Notes: generated by a model from the sequence alone, not told the origin. A stretch of DNA of 64,000 nucleotides from Globisporangium splendens (GCA_006386115.1 VFIW01000048.1:1-64000); one strand, 5' to 3'; positions 46,455 to 58,080 are shown, numbered from the stretch's first letter. Translations and numbers: made by a program.

Positions 46455-48762
46455 ATGTCCTCGCCATCACTCAATGCAATAAGGACAGCGCGCAGCGTCG
46501 ATCCAGATGCCTGGTGCTCTTCCAGCGCAACGATATATGAGGTATGTAGAACAGAATCGCATGATAAAATGTGCTCGTGGCTGCTTTTTGACGAAGATCC
46601 GCGGACTTGCTGTACGAATCACAGGAGGAGGACGGAGTCGCATGGCAAGCAGTGCTCAATTTCACCGATATCTCGTGCAGGTAAGCCAGTTTTGATGCCA
46701 CACATTTAGGAGAGAGTCTCTAGGTGCGTGTTAAGTTTTACAAAACACGTGGTCACTGACATCTCTATGATCCATTGTACACGTATGTATGGTAGGAGCA
46801 ACAAGTTTTTCAAAGTGGACTTGATTCGCGACGGCGACCAGTTCTCCGTGTTTTACAAATCGGGACGCGTTGGAACAAAATACCCTCAGGTAAGAAACCA
46901 CAGCTTGACAGCACAGCGTGCTCTCATTTGGCAATTTATTCGAGATTAATACCGTGAGCTCTTCGATACGGCTTCATGCGATGTGGTGGGGCTGACGGAT
47001 TTACAGCGCAACATAGCCAAGTTTGGCTCGCTGGAGAAAGCGAAACGCGTCTTTCAAAAGCACTTTGCCAAACGAACCGGCAACATCTGGCCATTGCAGG
47101 GACCATTTGTGAAGAAACAGGGCAAATACGCTCTTGTGGGTACGTTTTGCGTTTTTGGCGTTCCACACTCTTCTGCTTTTGTGCACTTTACTTTTGAATG
47201 CCGACTTTGGATGCTGAAATGCTGTTCTGGATGTGCGTCCGTGGGGCAGGCACTGCGGGTGAAGAGTGTCACAACGACGCGAAACAACGAGACGCACCGC
47301 CGTGTACGCTGCCAGAACAAGTGCAGGATCTCCTCAAGGTGAGAAAACGGAATCCGTTTGGTTTGCGTATCTTTGCTTTTGGTGGACGCCTATCTGTGTT
47401 GACTTGGGTGTTTAGTGGATCTCTGATTGGAGTTCGCTTGTGAAAGAAGTATCAAGGTCAACATCGTCGCACCCAATGCCCCTTGGTATGTCGTTCGTGC
47501 TTACCATGTTGCAGCGGAGGTTAAACGAAATTCCTATGGAACGCTGTTCCAACGTGCCTTGGTGTTAATGGTGATGACGACGATTACACAGGCCGCCTTT
47601 CGCAAACTCAGATATCACAAGGCTACGCACTGTTGCAGCAGTTGGCGGACACGATTTCAGAGTTGGAGGGGCTCGAGCAATCAGCTCGTACCACACGACA
47701 ATGCACCGTCGAAGACGCATACTCCAAGAAGAGCTCACGACGCTGTCGAGCGACTTCTACTCGTTGATTCCGCATAAGTTTGGCACACGCTCCCACCTAC
47801 CGCATCAGTACTGCTGCCCACGTTAAAGAGAAGACGGGCTTGTTGGAATTGGTCACAGGTATCGAAATTTCACAACAGCTGCAAGAAGAAGCAGAGAAGA
47901 GCAAAGCCGATATTCACCCATTGGATGTCCGATACCGATTGTTGAACACAACGATGGGGCCACTGAATGCCTCGGACGAAGAGTACCAGCGCATCCTGCG
48001 CTATGGAGAACGACGGAATGCACTGCATCGCAAGGGTACAGCTCAACATAGTGTCGGTGATCAAGGTCGCGCTGAGGGCCATAAGAGGTACCACACGCCG
48101 GTTTTCAAATCGATCGACAATCATAAGCTGTTGTGGCACGGCACGAGACTCTCGAACATTGTTGGGATCCTCTCAAAGGGCTTCAAGTTGCGCCGCAGGG
48201 AGTGCCAGTGTCAGGTTCGTCGTTTGGTCGAGGGGTAAGGAACGCAAAATCGGTAGCTTGCGCGTCTTGAGCAGAAACGAGTGGCACTCAAGCCGTTGTT
48301 TCGTTTTGTAGATCTACTTTTCCGATTCCGTGGCCAAGGCGTCCGCGTTCTGCTTACCAATCTCTGCAGCAATTGCCAAGCATGTGTTGGTGCTCGCAGA
48401 AGTAGCTCTAGGGAAGAGCTACGAGGCTTTCCGCGGAGAGCATCTCACCTACGAGACTGTCCAAAAGCGTGGCTTTGAGAGTACCCATGCGATGGGACGC
48501 ATGATACCCTCGGAAGACACTTTCGAGATCATGTACGTTTGCAGATGCCAAATGAGTTTGTGGAAAATGGACTCACTGCTTTCCGCATACGTTTTCCACC
48601 GCAGGGACGATGGCGTTGTGGTTCCGATTGGCAAGTTGACGCCGCGTAATCTCCCATTCGCGCAGGTTTACAATGAGTTCGTGGTATACCGTCCGGATCA
48701 GATCAAGCTGCGCTATTTGGTTGCATTTGAGTTTGTGCTCCTCAATGCTTTGGGCTCTTAGA
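46455..48762 (+). pseudogene. Decayed WGR-PARP gene (PARP-C)
   Basis: Plus-strand exons parallel PARP-A/B: 46455-46541 (start MSSPSLNAIRTARSVDPDAW), then EEDGVAWQAVLNFTDI at about 46630, a WGR segment with FYKSGRVG in place of [36 protein letters not shown], the regulatory domain, LLWHGTRLSNIVGILSKG, IYFSDSVAKAS, and a last exon VYNEFVVYRPDQIKLRYL ending at TAG near 48762. GT..AG sites survive, but the frame changes near 47690 and 47800, again between about 48010 and 48110, and once more after SKG (about 48180), where the [10 protein letters not shown] equivalent is out of frame. With at least three uncompensated shifts it cannot make a full PARP, unless these are assembly errors. The catalytic H, Y and E codons themselves are preserved. 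Confidence 0.8.
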
Positions 48763-50334
48763 GAGTGCCTTGCCTTGACCGACACAGACAAAGAACACCA
48801 ATTGTATTTTTTGGTTGCAAGTTAGCGAGTTCGAGCAAGAAAGAGAGGACATCTATTCCGTGGACGCGTTGGGTCATTTAATCACGCCAGTTGTCTTTCT
48901 GCTTTGTCATCTCAAAACGAGAGCGACGGTTTTCATCACAACGATCCCGTGAGTGATTGTGCCCACCCAGACCTGGATTTCAAGCTGCGTTCATGCGCTG
49001 CGTCTTGCTTTAACTAGCCACTACAGCTTGTTGCTGAGTTAGAATCATACGGATTTTCCTTCTACAGAAGATAGCAATGCCATTATCCTCCGGCGCACGA
49101 TAACTTACAGGGAGATTTTAGTTTTGAAAAAGCCGAAATTTTGTTTTGGAAAACTGAAGACCATGCAAGTTCGCATCCACATCACTAGGCACACCTTGGT
49201 AACTGTCCATGTGACATGCGGAAAATGAACAAGATGCGGGTTGGTTAATTATTGCTTAAAACCGTTTAATCGTACTGGTTTCAATATCTCGCTAGAATGT
49301 TTGATGCCGTCATTCCCGGACTACGATGCTGGTCTTCGGCAACAGCTGACCGTGAATGATGATGCTCACCTGGACCACCATTTCGGACTTTAATTCAATC
49401 GCTGTAGCTTGCCTGGTAGTAGAAACAACAGCGACAGGTTCGTTGATATCATGCAGATATTTTTCAAACCATGTTGGACATGACTTGGAAAATATCAGCG
49501 TGGCGTAGGTAAATGGGAAGTGTGTTTATGGGTGCACACTGAGCACAACGACAAAGACAGAGAGAGGAATATTTCGTTACGTGGAACGAATAAAAGTTTG
49601 TTTGTCTGTTTTTGAATGATGTGTGTTATGTTACGTCGAAGAGCACATAAACGAACAGGAGTATCCTTGCTCACAGCTACACGACCTAAGTAATTTTGGC
49701 TGGCAGAATATTCGGCGCTGATTGTTGAGGGTTCGAGTCCTGCCAGGGGACACTCTTCAGCGGACATGGAACCAGTGACCAATCAAGTTCCGTCTGCGAT
49801 CGACCCAGTCGCTCAGGAGATACGGACTAGCATTCTCAATGGGGTGGCTCCCCCAAGTACAGACTGCTGGGAAATGATCGAGCCTTCATGAACTAGGTCG
49901 AGGCTTTACTCGACAACGACCTGGGGGCCACACTCTCACAAATTCGTCACTCCTCGCTTTTGTTGGTGTTAATGAGATTTAGGGATTCTTCAACTGTATG
50001 CAGGTCATACGTTCAACAGAATCACCTTCTCTCTCTCCCCAAGTGTAGACCGCCGCGCCACAGCGTAATTCATCATCGTCATCCTCACATGATATTTGAT
50101 TGGGAAAAATTGGTTCCCGTGATAATCTTTGCTGGAGGTGTGGCCACTGGTCCCACGGTTCATTGCATAGAAAACCCACTTTTGTGAGCGATCTAGTGAG
50201 AGAACGCATTGATATACGACGATCGTCTTTAGGATGGACTGGGAGATACGAACAGCTTCGATAGTCTCGGAAAAATGGTGTCAAATTGCTCGTGGTTTTA
50301 GAACTCTTTCTCGTGTGTTCATTTTATCCAATCA
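48763..50334. other. Intergenic, no gene seen
   Basis: This is 1.6 kb without a supported gene. An exact pol III B-box-like 11-mer lies at 49730-49740 but no tRNA fold could be built around it. Confidence 0.55.
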
Positions 50335-50576
50335 AAAGCGTCAGGCTCGTCATTCTTTGAAACAAAAACCCAACTTGGGTTTTTCTTTCAAAGAATGACG
50401 AACCTGATGCTTTGGAAGGTCGAATGTGGCAATCATTTTTGAACGAAAGCAGTATAATCACTCTCGCAATTCTATCTCACATTATGAGATGGATTCGTGT
50501 GCGTGATTATACTACTTTCGTTCCATAATGATTGCTACATTTGACCTTGGTAAAAAAAATACGAACCTGACGCTTT
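50335..50576. mobile_element. MITE-like foldback element, 242 bp
   Basis: Terminal inverted repeats aaagcgtcaggctcgt (50335-50350) and acgaacctgacgcttt (50561-50576) match at 15 of 16 positions. Inside are two further long palindromes, one centred near 50374 (50347-50402, ending ...aaagaatgacga) and one spanning about 50417-50548, centred near 50484 on atctcacattatgagat. The whole unit can fold into a branched hairpin. It has no coding capacity and I could not define a target-site duplication. It is likely a non-autonomous DNA transposon or foldback element. Confidence 0.75.
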
Positions 50577-50781
50577 CAATTTGATACATATAAACACCGG
50601 AGACCGAGCTTTACTATAAAGAGGAATTTCCATAATACAATACACATCTCCTGTGGCTGAGTTTCAGGGATTTTTGGCAATTCTGTGGCAAGGCGACATC
50701 CCACGCCAGCACGAACCTCATTTTTCAACTTGCGTTCCCTAATCAAAGCAGCTCAGTACACAACCCAACCCAAGTGACACT

Positions 50782-51333
50782 ATGGCAACCGAAAAGGAAA
50801 AGATGCTGCGCGGGGAGCTCTACCGCGTCGACAGTACGCTCTTCCAGGAGATGACACGCTCCAGTCATCTTCAGAGAAAGTTCAACGACTTCGTCATGTG
50901 CGACGCAGACGCCAAGGCCGTGCTGAAGGAGCTGCTCGGGTCCCTGGGGGAGAATGTGACGATCCGCGCGCCATTCCACTGCGACTACGGCTCCAACATC
51001 TACTTGGCCAACAGCGTGTACATGAACTTCAACTGTGTGCTGCTGGACGTGTGCGAGATCCGTATCGGTGCCCGCACAATGCTTGGCCCCAACGTCCAGC
51101 TCTACACCGCGACGCACCCATTGGATGTCGAGACCCGTTCCAGTGATCTGCAATATGGAAAGCCCATTACCATCGGAGAAGATGTGTGGATCGGCGGAGG
51201 TGCTATCGTTTGCCCAGGCGTGACCATCGGGAATGGCTCGGTTATTGGCGCTGGCGCCATCGTGACAAAGGACGTGCCGCCGATGTGCTTTTACGCGGGC
51301 AACCCAGCCAAGCTCATCAAGAAGATCGAATAG
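50782..51333 (+). CDS. Maltose/galactoside O-acetyltransferase-like hexapeptide transferase, 183 aa
   Basis: This intronless frame is a left-handed beta-helix acetyltransferase of the Maa/LacA/NodL group, which transfers acetyl from acetyl-CoA to a sugar hydroxyl. The N-terminal maltose-acetyltransferase cap is MATEKEKMLRGELYRVDS. Hexapeptide repeats run from about 55 to 175 (IGARTMLGPNVQLY, ITIGEDVWIGGGAIVCPGVT, IGNGSVIGAGAIV). The catalytic His lies in YTATHPLD, and the ending NPAKLIKKIE is typical. Length (about 183) equals the bacterial enzymes. Absence of introns beside intron-bearing neighbours, plus a bacterial-type family, suggest acquisition from bacteria, but such genes are also widespread in fungi and oomycetes. 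It lies in a repeat-rich stretch. Confidence 0.93.
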   Translation: MATEKEKMLRGELYRVDSTLFQEMTRSSHLQRKFNDFVMCDADAKAVLKELLGSLGENVTIRAPFHCDYGSNIYLANSVYMNFNCVLLDVCEIRIGARTMLGPNVQLYTATHPLDVETRSSDLQYGKPITIGEDVWIGGGAIVCPGVTIGNGSVIGAGAIVTKDVPPMCFYAGNPAKLIKKIE

Positions 51334-54170
51334 AGTAGGATAAAAAGAAGTCGTAACGATGTGCCTTTCGAACAATTAAACGCATTTTGGATATGCAAGT
51401 CATTGGTCAATGGTCCATCAGTCTATGTTGCTAATGAAGAAAGTCTGAGGAAAGAGAATTCGATCTAAGAAGTAGAGTGCCGACCAGAAGCACCGCAAGC
51501 AACAGCGAGGACGTTTTCTTTGTAAGAGTTGTAAATAAAAAACTGACTTGGTGTTCACCAGGACACGCGTTGCCACAAAACTACCATAAAGCAACGTGAA
51601 ACTCAGCTCTATCTCATTATGAGATGGATTTGCACGAGTGCCTATGCTACAAAATTGCATCAATTTTGACAAGGGCAAAAATGTGCATATTATAAAACAA
51701 AGGCTTTTTTTACATCATTTGTGCAAATAAATAATTCAGTTGGAGCCAGTGTGAGGGCAAGAACATCTCCAACAGTCACCGAAAACGCCTCGGAAAAGCA
51801 TCAAGTGGGTTTTATTTAACGTGTGGGTAATTTATCTTCCCGACCGCCATATTTTGCCAAGTCACGCCAAAGTTTGGCGGCGTCATAGAAAACAAGCTGA
51901 CTGTAGCGGCATCCCGCCAAACGTTTCAGGGACAAAAACTGGCTCCCTGTTGGCTGATAAAACTCCTCGGCCTCTCCAGAGCAAATAGGAAGCGAGATTT
52001 TTACCTGTGCCCACTCGAGGCGAAAAGGAAACAATTGGCGCACAGTGTGTGGGCAGACAAGCGATTGCATGCAGGCGAGGTGACAGTGCCAAGACGAAAG
52101 CCGGCGGGTGGTGCCGCACTGGCAGCATACGGCGTTGTCACATCGTGGACGGTCTTCACGCGCACCCACCAATTGTTTGCTCTCCTTGCTGCTTGTGTGT
52201 GAGCCGACTCATCAAATATTGTAAGCGGGCAACGTGAGGGATTGACAGTGAGCCGTTGGGAAAAGAATCGATATTTGGACGGTTTCTCTCGCGGCAAAAG
52301 AAGATTTAGCGTGGTGAAACTCAGTGAACCGTTGGAGATGCTCAAAGGTTCACCAGACTCCCCAGTTTCCTGTGAAAGACTAGTCAAATTCCTCGCGATT
52401 GTGAAGTGTAATGTGTGAGGGTGGTGACACTGCACAACATCTAATAAGTGGTTGTCTGGCACTGCTCGCATAAAAACGCGACGCCGTGTTTTAGCGCCAT
52501 CCATTGTGTATGGTGTAGGGTGTATAAGGTTTGTGAACAAAATGCCATGCCACAAGCGTAGGGTTTGGAGACATCCAGCATTACTAAAGCACCAAGCAGC
52601 AGACTGCTGATATGGCCTGAAATGCGAACCTCCGATACGTCGAGCACATCTGCGATGCTCCAAAACACCAAGCAACCAGCAAAAGCCCCGAATCTAGCAC
52701 TCGCTCTTAGTGAACGTGATTCATTGCGACAGCGATTTCATTTATTTGAAAATGGCGGAAATGCCATGTTTGGTACCAGAATGGCCATCAGATCCTCCGC
52801 GGCACAATTTTAAGCTCTTTATGAGCAGTTCCGTTTGTGTACTACCTTTTGGTACGGTTGTCCTCGAAGCTCTGATATGTATTAGCCACTTCAACTTGGT
52901 TGTATTTCACCTCATTATGCTGTATCATACAGCATAAGAATGACTTGAAATTTGTATGCTTGGGGTTAGGACAGGGAATAGGTGATGTCCAAAAAGCAGC
53001 TCAAAGAGTGGTATTTTGCCTAAAATTGTATAATCTGTGCCACCTCCTTAGAGCGAAACCCTCACTAGTTGTAGTTTTTGGCATAAGAGATGTAACGGGA
53101 GTCGTTGGACGATGTGCATGTGCGTTGAGGAAGCGCAGGTGAGAAGAAGGGCACAGTGGCGACGCTGTATCAAAGACAAGGGAGGGAGCTCTGTACGACA
53201 ACGTGCAAATTGAGAAATGAATTAGAATTTAAAGTGCTAGCATGCATTTGTTCTGATTGAAACCTACGGTGTCTCTCATTGATACATAGTCGGGTGTCCA
53301 GTCCGACTATCATCCAATGGGATTCAATCTCAACGGCTTAGTCCTATTGGCTGATATGCAAGTGGCTGCGTACAGTGTTCATGAGTGACACACATTCACG
53401 TGTCCCGAGCTGTAGGTAGTGGGTGGGTTCGGAAGAGGTGGTAAACCCCATGTGGGTGAAAACTCACACTCTCCCGACCCGAGAACCCATGTGGTGGGGA
53501 GTCCCATTACATCATCCCCAGCAAAGCGATTGGTCGGGTGGAGACGCGTGCGATCAATCCCTCTTGTGTAAGAGGCTATCCGAGACAGCCTCAAACACGG
53601 CACGCACGCTTGCGCTTGAAGAGGAAGACTTGAGGGGAACTTGGCAAAATATGCAACTTAATTGAAATGAGCTTATGGTTCCTGACACTACATGTAAAAC
53701 ACCACTAGGGCTCCTAGAGGTTTTTATAACTAAAACCTAAACATGCACAATAAAACCTATGAATCTGATATATAAAACCTTGGGTACACTGAGGTTGAAC
53801 CCAGGGATCTTCGAGAAACTTGAACTTGAAGTCCGTGGAAAGTTCCCTGCAAAGTGATTGGCTACAGCCACTCACTTTAGGTGGCAGAGACACGTCGGTC
53901 TCATCACCAGTGCAGTTTCCCAAGTAGGAACCATCACTCACGTGTCTAGAGTACTGTTGTGCGTAATCACGCCGAATCTCAATGATTGCGAGCGGCCAAC
54001 ACTCAACTCAGACACAGATTGCTCTGACGTCAGACGATGACGTCACAAGTGCATGTGGGGATCACTTTTATGTGTTTCACCCAATATTTTCGCACCCACA
54101 ATGCACTTCCACAAGGTGGTGTGTGACACACACAAAGAGCCACCTTGCATGTAATGGCAGCCTGAGCCCA
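51334..54170. other. Gene-poor region with decayed repeats
   Basis: The only long frame (52675-52001, minus, 224 codons) has no recognisable family. The 23-mer tctatctcattatgagatggatt at 51608-51630 resembles the centre of the foldback element at 50.48 kb, so a decayed relative may lie here. The sequence cccattacatcatccc occurs at about 53504 and again at 54169, the latter at the LTR-side end of element D. A second broken gypsy end may therefore lie near 53.5 kb. E2F-like GCCAAA/TTTGGC blocks occur at 51866-51880. Confidence 0.45.
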
Positions 54171-54260
54171 TTACATCATCCCTCCCTTAAAGTTCCATCA
54201 CGGACTTTACTTCTTTCGGAAGAGGTACCCGCTCTCACTTTCTAATTGACCGTGAAGTGA

Positions 54261-55301
54261 TCAAGCGACCAAGTGAAGCGCAAAGAACAGCCCGAGCCAA
54301 AGCGGCAGCGGACGACTCCCGGCTTGTACGACATCTCCGCTATTCGCAAGAAGCGTGGAGGACGTCGGTTCTACAAGGAGTTGTTCTTCCTCTGGCGCAA
54401 GATGTCCGGCAGCGACGATCCTGGCCAGTCCAGCACAGCGAAGCTCGAGTCATGGAAGACGTTTGTCCGACTCGAGAACGAGCATCTTGTCGAGCGTTTG
54501 CTAGGGAACCTAGGAGGCACGCTCGAGAACGACCATAAAGAGCTTGGCTCTCGTCGTTCTAGTGCTCGCAAGAGCACTACAAGTTCTGTTCGTAGCTGTG
54601 AACCACGTCGGGAACATCAGACTGAAGAGTCTCTCGAGGTTCCCACGTGTCCGAGTCCGGCGGATAGCCAAGCCACCGTACTCTGTAGAAGCGTTGACGG
54701 TTCAACGACTTCTCTCCTCGACGACGAGTCGATCGATCCTCGTGATCGACTATCGACTCAACGATCCAGCGACGCTCTCCCTGATGATCGATCAGAGGAG
54801 GTGGGGCTGAACGCGAAAACGATTGAGCGACTCTGGAAGTGGAAGAGTGCTCACCGCGCTCAGATCGAGGCTCTTGAAGTTCGCAATGCGGTACTCGAAG
54901 ACCGGTGCGAAAGCCTCGAAGACCGGTTGAAGGAGCAGGAGTCGAAGATCGACTTGCTCTTCGATGGTCTTGCCCAGCGTTCGGCAATGGAGTCACGTTT
55001 TGAACAGAGGTTCGAGAAGGTTCAAGCCGAGCTTGAACGACTCCAGAAGGCTGAGAAAGCTCGTGATGCGTATCACGAACGTCTACTGCGCTCTGTGGAA
55101 GAGGCAGGGACTTCTCTTGAGATACTTCGGAAGGAGTATCATGGTCGCCTTCTCGCATTGGAGACAATAAAGGACGAGTCCTTTGATGTGCTTCAGCGCC
55201 TTTATGCCGAGAAGAAGCTCCATGACGATGAGTTACAGACTCTTCGCGAGCTGGTGGAGCGACTTCAGGATCAACTTGATCGTCTGCCAAAGGCTCTGTA
55301 G
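54261..55301 (+). CDS. Antisense coiled-coil ORF of element D (about 346 aa)
   Basis: This open frame lies on the strand opposite to the element's pol. It covers the 3' untranslated region, the chromodomain and the integrase-chromodomain linker. The N-terminus has a bipartite nuclear-signal-like KRKEQPEPKRQR and an aromatic/basic stretch (GGRRFYKELFFLWRK). The middle is Ser/Asp-rich, and residues of about 185-346 are almost pure heptad-type helix (IEALEVRNAVLEDRCESLED, RFEQRFEKVQAELERLQKAE, ELVERLQDQLDRLPKAL-stop). The frame opens after a TGA at 54258-54260 and has no ATG before WRKMSGSDD (about 54399), so an upstream exon or a lost start is possible. Function is unknown. Element B carries a comparable antisense frame. 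Confidence 0.6.
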   Translation, partial: SSDQVKRKEQPEPKRQRTTPGLYDISAIRKKRGGRRFYKELFFLWRKMSGSDDPGQSSTAKLESWKTFVRLENEHLVERLLGNLGGTLENDHKELGSRRSSARKSTTSSVRSCEPRREHQTEESLEVPTCPSPADSQATVLCRSVDGSTTSLLDDESIDPRDRLSTQRSSDALPDDRSEEVGLNAKTIERLWKWKSAHRAQIEALEVRNAVLEDRCESLEDRLKEQESKIDLLFDGLAQRSAMESRFEQRFEKVQAELERLQKAEKARDAYHERLLRSVEEAGTSLEILRKEYHGRLLALETIKDESFDVLQRLYAEKKLHDDELQTLRELVERLQDQLDRLPKAL

Positions 55302-57515
55302 GGTTCGCTGACCCACTTGGAAGGTAAGGCTTTAGTCTACCTACGTAGAACGTAGGGTGTAGTCGCATGCGTTTAGGAATGTCTAGTGTGTAGGCATCAC
55401 CATTGCATTTAACTACCCTGAATGGTCCAATATATCTGGCAGAAGTTTCGAACGCCCCCAAGTTAGACACTGCGTGTTCAGGTAGATTAGCCGTGGCTAA
55501 GTAATACAAGATCATTGATCTTATATCCTTGCTTGTTCTTTCTTCCCTCCTATCTGCTTGTTCCTTTTGCATAGCCCTGAGCCTTTTGCAATTGCGGTCC
55601 TCGAACAAACACTGCACAACGGCTTGTCTCCTCCACATAAGGCTCGACTTGCTGTTCCTCACGACTTGTCATGTCGTCTAGAGGTTTCATCGAGTCAAAA
55701 TTCGCTTTTAACTCTGTGACAGCATTCAGGTCCGACTGTGGCTCCTTAGCCATAGTCTCTCCCCCACTTAAGGTAGAAACCTCTCCCACTAGTGACGCTG
55801 GCACTCTCGGGTGGAGTCCGTAGTTCACATTGAACGGGGTATGACCTGTCGAGACATGCGTGGAGTTGTTCAACGCAAACTCTGCGAGAGGGAGAAACTC
55901 ACTCCACTCTCCGAAAGACGTCGCATAACTGCGCAACACGTCTTCAAGGACACGATTCACTCGTTCAGTTTGACCGTCTGTCTCTGGGTGTGCTGCTGTT
56001 GACATGGATAGTTTTGCATCCAAAATGCCAAACAGAGTTCGCCAAAACCTAGACGTAAACCGAGTATCACGATCCGACACGATCTCCGAGGGCAGACCAT
56101 GTAGACGGAACACCACGTCTACAAAGACTTTCGCAGTCATCTCTGCCGAGATCTTATCCGAGACCGGAGTAAGATGCACCATCTTACTAAATCGGTCCAC
56201 AAACACCAGGATGCCATTCCTGCCGTGTTTGTCTCTTGGAAGTCCAAATATGAAATCCATACTCACGGACTTCCAACTGTCCTGAGGGACAGCCAATGAA
56301 CGAAGTGGAGCCCGAGGCTTGGCTCTTTGGCACACTTCGCAAGTACGCACATACTTGCGAACCCACTTGTACATGTGAGGCCAGTAGTAATCTCGAGACA
56401 AGCTGAGAAACGTTTTCTCACGTCCGAGATGGCCACTCGAAGGACCGTCATGATACTCGTACAAGAGTCGATGACGCAGACCTTCGTCGTTGGGGACAAC
56501 GATCCTCGCTGGATCCCCTTCGTCAACCGTATAGTACAGCAGCTCATTGTGCATGCTGTAGCGGTGAACACGCGATCTTGCTCTTGGTGGGAGGTTTTGG
56601 AGTGCCTTCTCTGAGGGATTCTTGAAATACTTGATCAGTTCTTGCGGTGGCATGCTTCGCTTGCTTGTAGCCCCCTGATCTCTGTTCTTGGACGTGCTAT
56701 GTCACTCCCGTAGCATCGCGTACGCCTTCACAGAGTCGCACGCTCCGTCGTGTCGTCACTCTTGTTCTTCGGTCATAATCCGTACGTCTTGACAGCGCAT
56801 CGGCAGAATGTTGGACTTGCCAGGGCTTATAATGTTACAACAAATTTGTACTCAGCGAAGAAGGAACAAATCTTGCCATTCTTTGCGATAGGTGAGGCGT
56901 CTTTACAGCTGTCCGCAGTGATGCGTGATCAGTGTAAATAGCGAACTGCTTTTCACCAAGCAAATAGACTCGGAACTTTGCCAATGCATACTTCATGGCC
57001 AATAGTTCCTTGTCATGGACCGGATAGTTCCTCTCTGCGGGCCTGAGTTGTCGTGACTGATACGACACAACTCTTTCTTTGCCCTCATCATCGTGTTGCA
57101 TCAGTGCACACCCGATGGCATAGTCGCTCGCATCGCAGACTGCATGGAACGGCTTCTCATGGTCTGCGAGAGCTAGGACAGGAGCTTCTCTTAAGCTCTT
57201 CTTTACTTCGGCAAACGCTGCCTGATGTTCCTCTGACCATTCCCACTCATTATCTTTCTTCAAAAGACTCGTGAGGGGTTGCACTAACGCTGCATAGTTG
57301 CGCGTGTATTTGTGCAAATAGTTGGCCAAACCCAGCCACTGACGTAGCTGTTTGACGTTCTGAGGAATAGGCCAATCGTCGATAGACTTGACCTTCTCAG
57401 GATCGACCCGAACGCCATTCTTGCCAACAAAGCAACCGAGTACAGGGATCTCGGGGGCGAAGAAGATGCATTTCTTCAAGTTAGCGTACAGTTTGTTCTC
57501 ACGCATAACTTGAAA
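54577..57515 (-). pseudogene. Broken gypsy pol of element D
   Basis: The RT end and RNase H (57506-56835) include LGLANYLHKYTRNYAALVQP and CDASDYAIGCAL. This part is in frame to SQRMAR, after which shifts and stops interrupt the RNase H-integrase join. The integrase frame (56653-55550) has the finger YEYHDGPSSGH...CEVC and the core SMDF, VSDRD and VLEDVL. A further frame change lies between 55662 and 55550. The last segment contains the conserved GPFRVVK...HPTFYVGRLK domain, a long Ser/Pro-rich linker and a chromodomain (WIVESIVDHED...YRVRWLGYPPDSDTWEP) ending at 54577. It is inactive, with at least two frame breaks and a missing 5' half. Confidence 0.87.
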
Positions 57516-58063
57516 TGTAACCGGACACTTCCGAGTTACGCAGCACGGTACGTGTGTGAGGAAGCGTGTGCACGACTTCTCTCAAGGACTCTGTTCCAAG
57601 AACTGTTGCCTGCTTCCTGCAGTGCAACGATCGGTTACCTATAGATCTCTATAGAGTAACCGTCAATAACTAAAGGCTTAGTCAGAGGTAAAAATGGAAC
57701 TGTTTATTTGTTGGGGGTTGCCCTCTGCAGGACACCCTGAGTTATCTTTAGTTCACTATCTAGCATAGTGAACTTCCGCTTATTTCAATGTGGACATAAG
57801 TGAATGGCTCTGAATTGCCGTGTTATTCAATTGGTCTAAAAGCATATAGTTTTAGCCTATGAGAGTCGTGTCTGTGACCGGCCTCTAATCAGAGTAGCTT
57901 GGCTACCTTTGTGGTTCGAGTAAGTGCGGCGAACCTAATGGCTCGGCTGCTTTGGTGTTTCTCGTAGCTAAGTACGGAAACTTTAGTTGCATGCGGACTT
58001 AGTCCAATGCCAATAGATTGAGCTAAGTTGCTGCGGTGCAACTTAGCGTGTGACCCCGTTACA
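57516..58063 (-). repeat. 3' LTR of element B, 548 bp
   Basis: It has the same ends (TGTAAC...GTTACA) and same length as the LTR at 5231-5778. About 10 scattered substitutions distinguish the two. Because the two LTRs belong to different copies, their divergence reflects family age, not the age of either insertion. Confidence 0.93.
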
Positions 58064-58080
58064 CCACCCCCCACCTAAAG
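58064..58080 (-). promoter_or_regulatory. Polypurine tract of element B
   Basis: Directly inside the 3' LTR the minus strand reads ctttaggtggggggtgg, a G-rich purine run adjoining the LTR start TGTAAC. This position is that of the plus-strand primer of LTR retrotransposons. Element D has a similar run at 54175-54190. Confidence 0.7.

Larger units (their letters stand above)
54171..57515 (-). mobile_element. Ty3/gypsy element D, interrupted by element B
   Basis: This minus-strand gypsy element is related to but distinct from the A/B family. The visible part runs from within RT, cut at 57515 by the LTR of element B, through RNase H, integrase and chromodomain (to 54577), then an antisense frame region, to a probable polypurine tract at about 54175-54190 (minus strand ttaagggagggatga) and an LTR start near 54174. 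The LTR left boundary was not found. Its 5' part should lie on the other side of element B, outside the window. Confidence 0.85.

Noticed and set aside
49665..49755. Possible tRNA gene: exact B-box ggttcgagtcc at 49730-49740
   Set aside because: The T-stem has a mismatch and no acceptor or D-arm partner could be found upstream at tRNA spacing. At best a tRNA-derived SINE relic.
52001..52675. 224-codon minus-strand frame in the gene-poor region
   Set aside because: Composition is not protein-like throughout, there is no family resemblance, and no splice or promoter context supports it.
53093..54174. Full LTR for element D between a TGTAAC at about 53093 and the end at 54174
   Set aside because: No second copy is available in the window to confirm the boundary, and the ends do not match as inverted repeats as they do in the A/B family.
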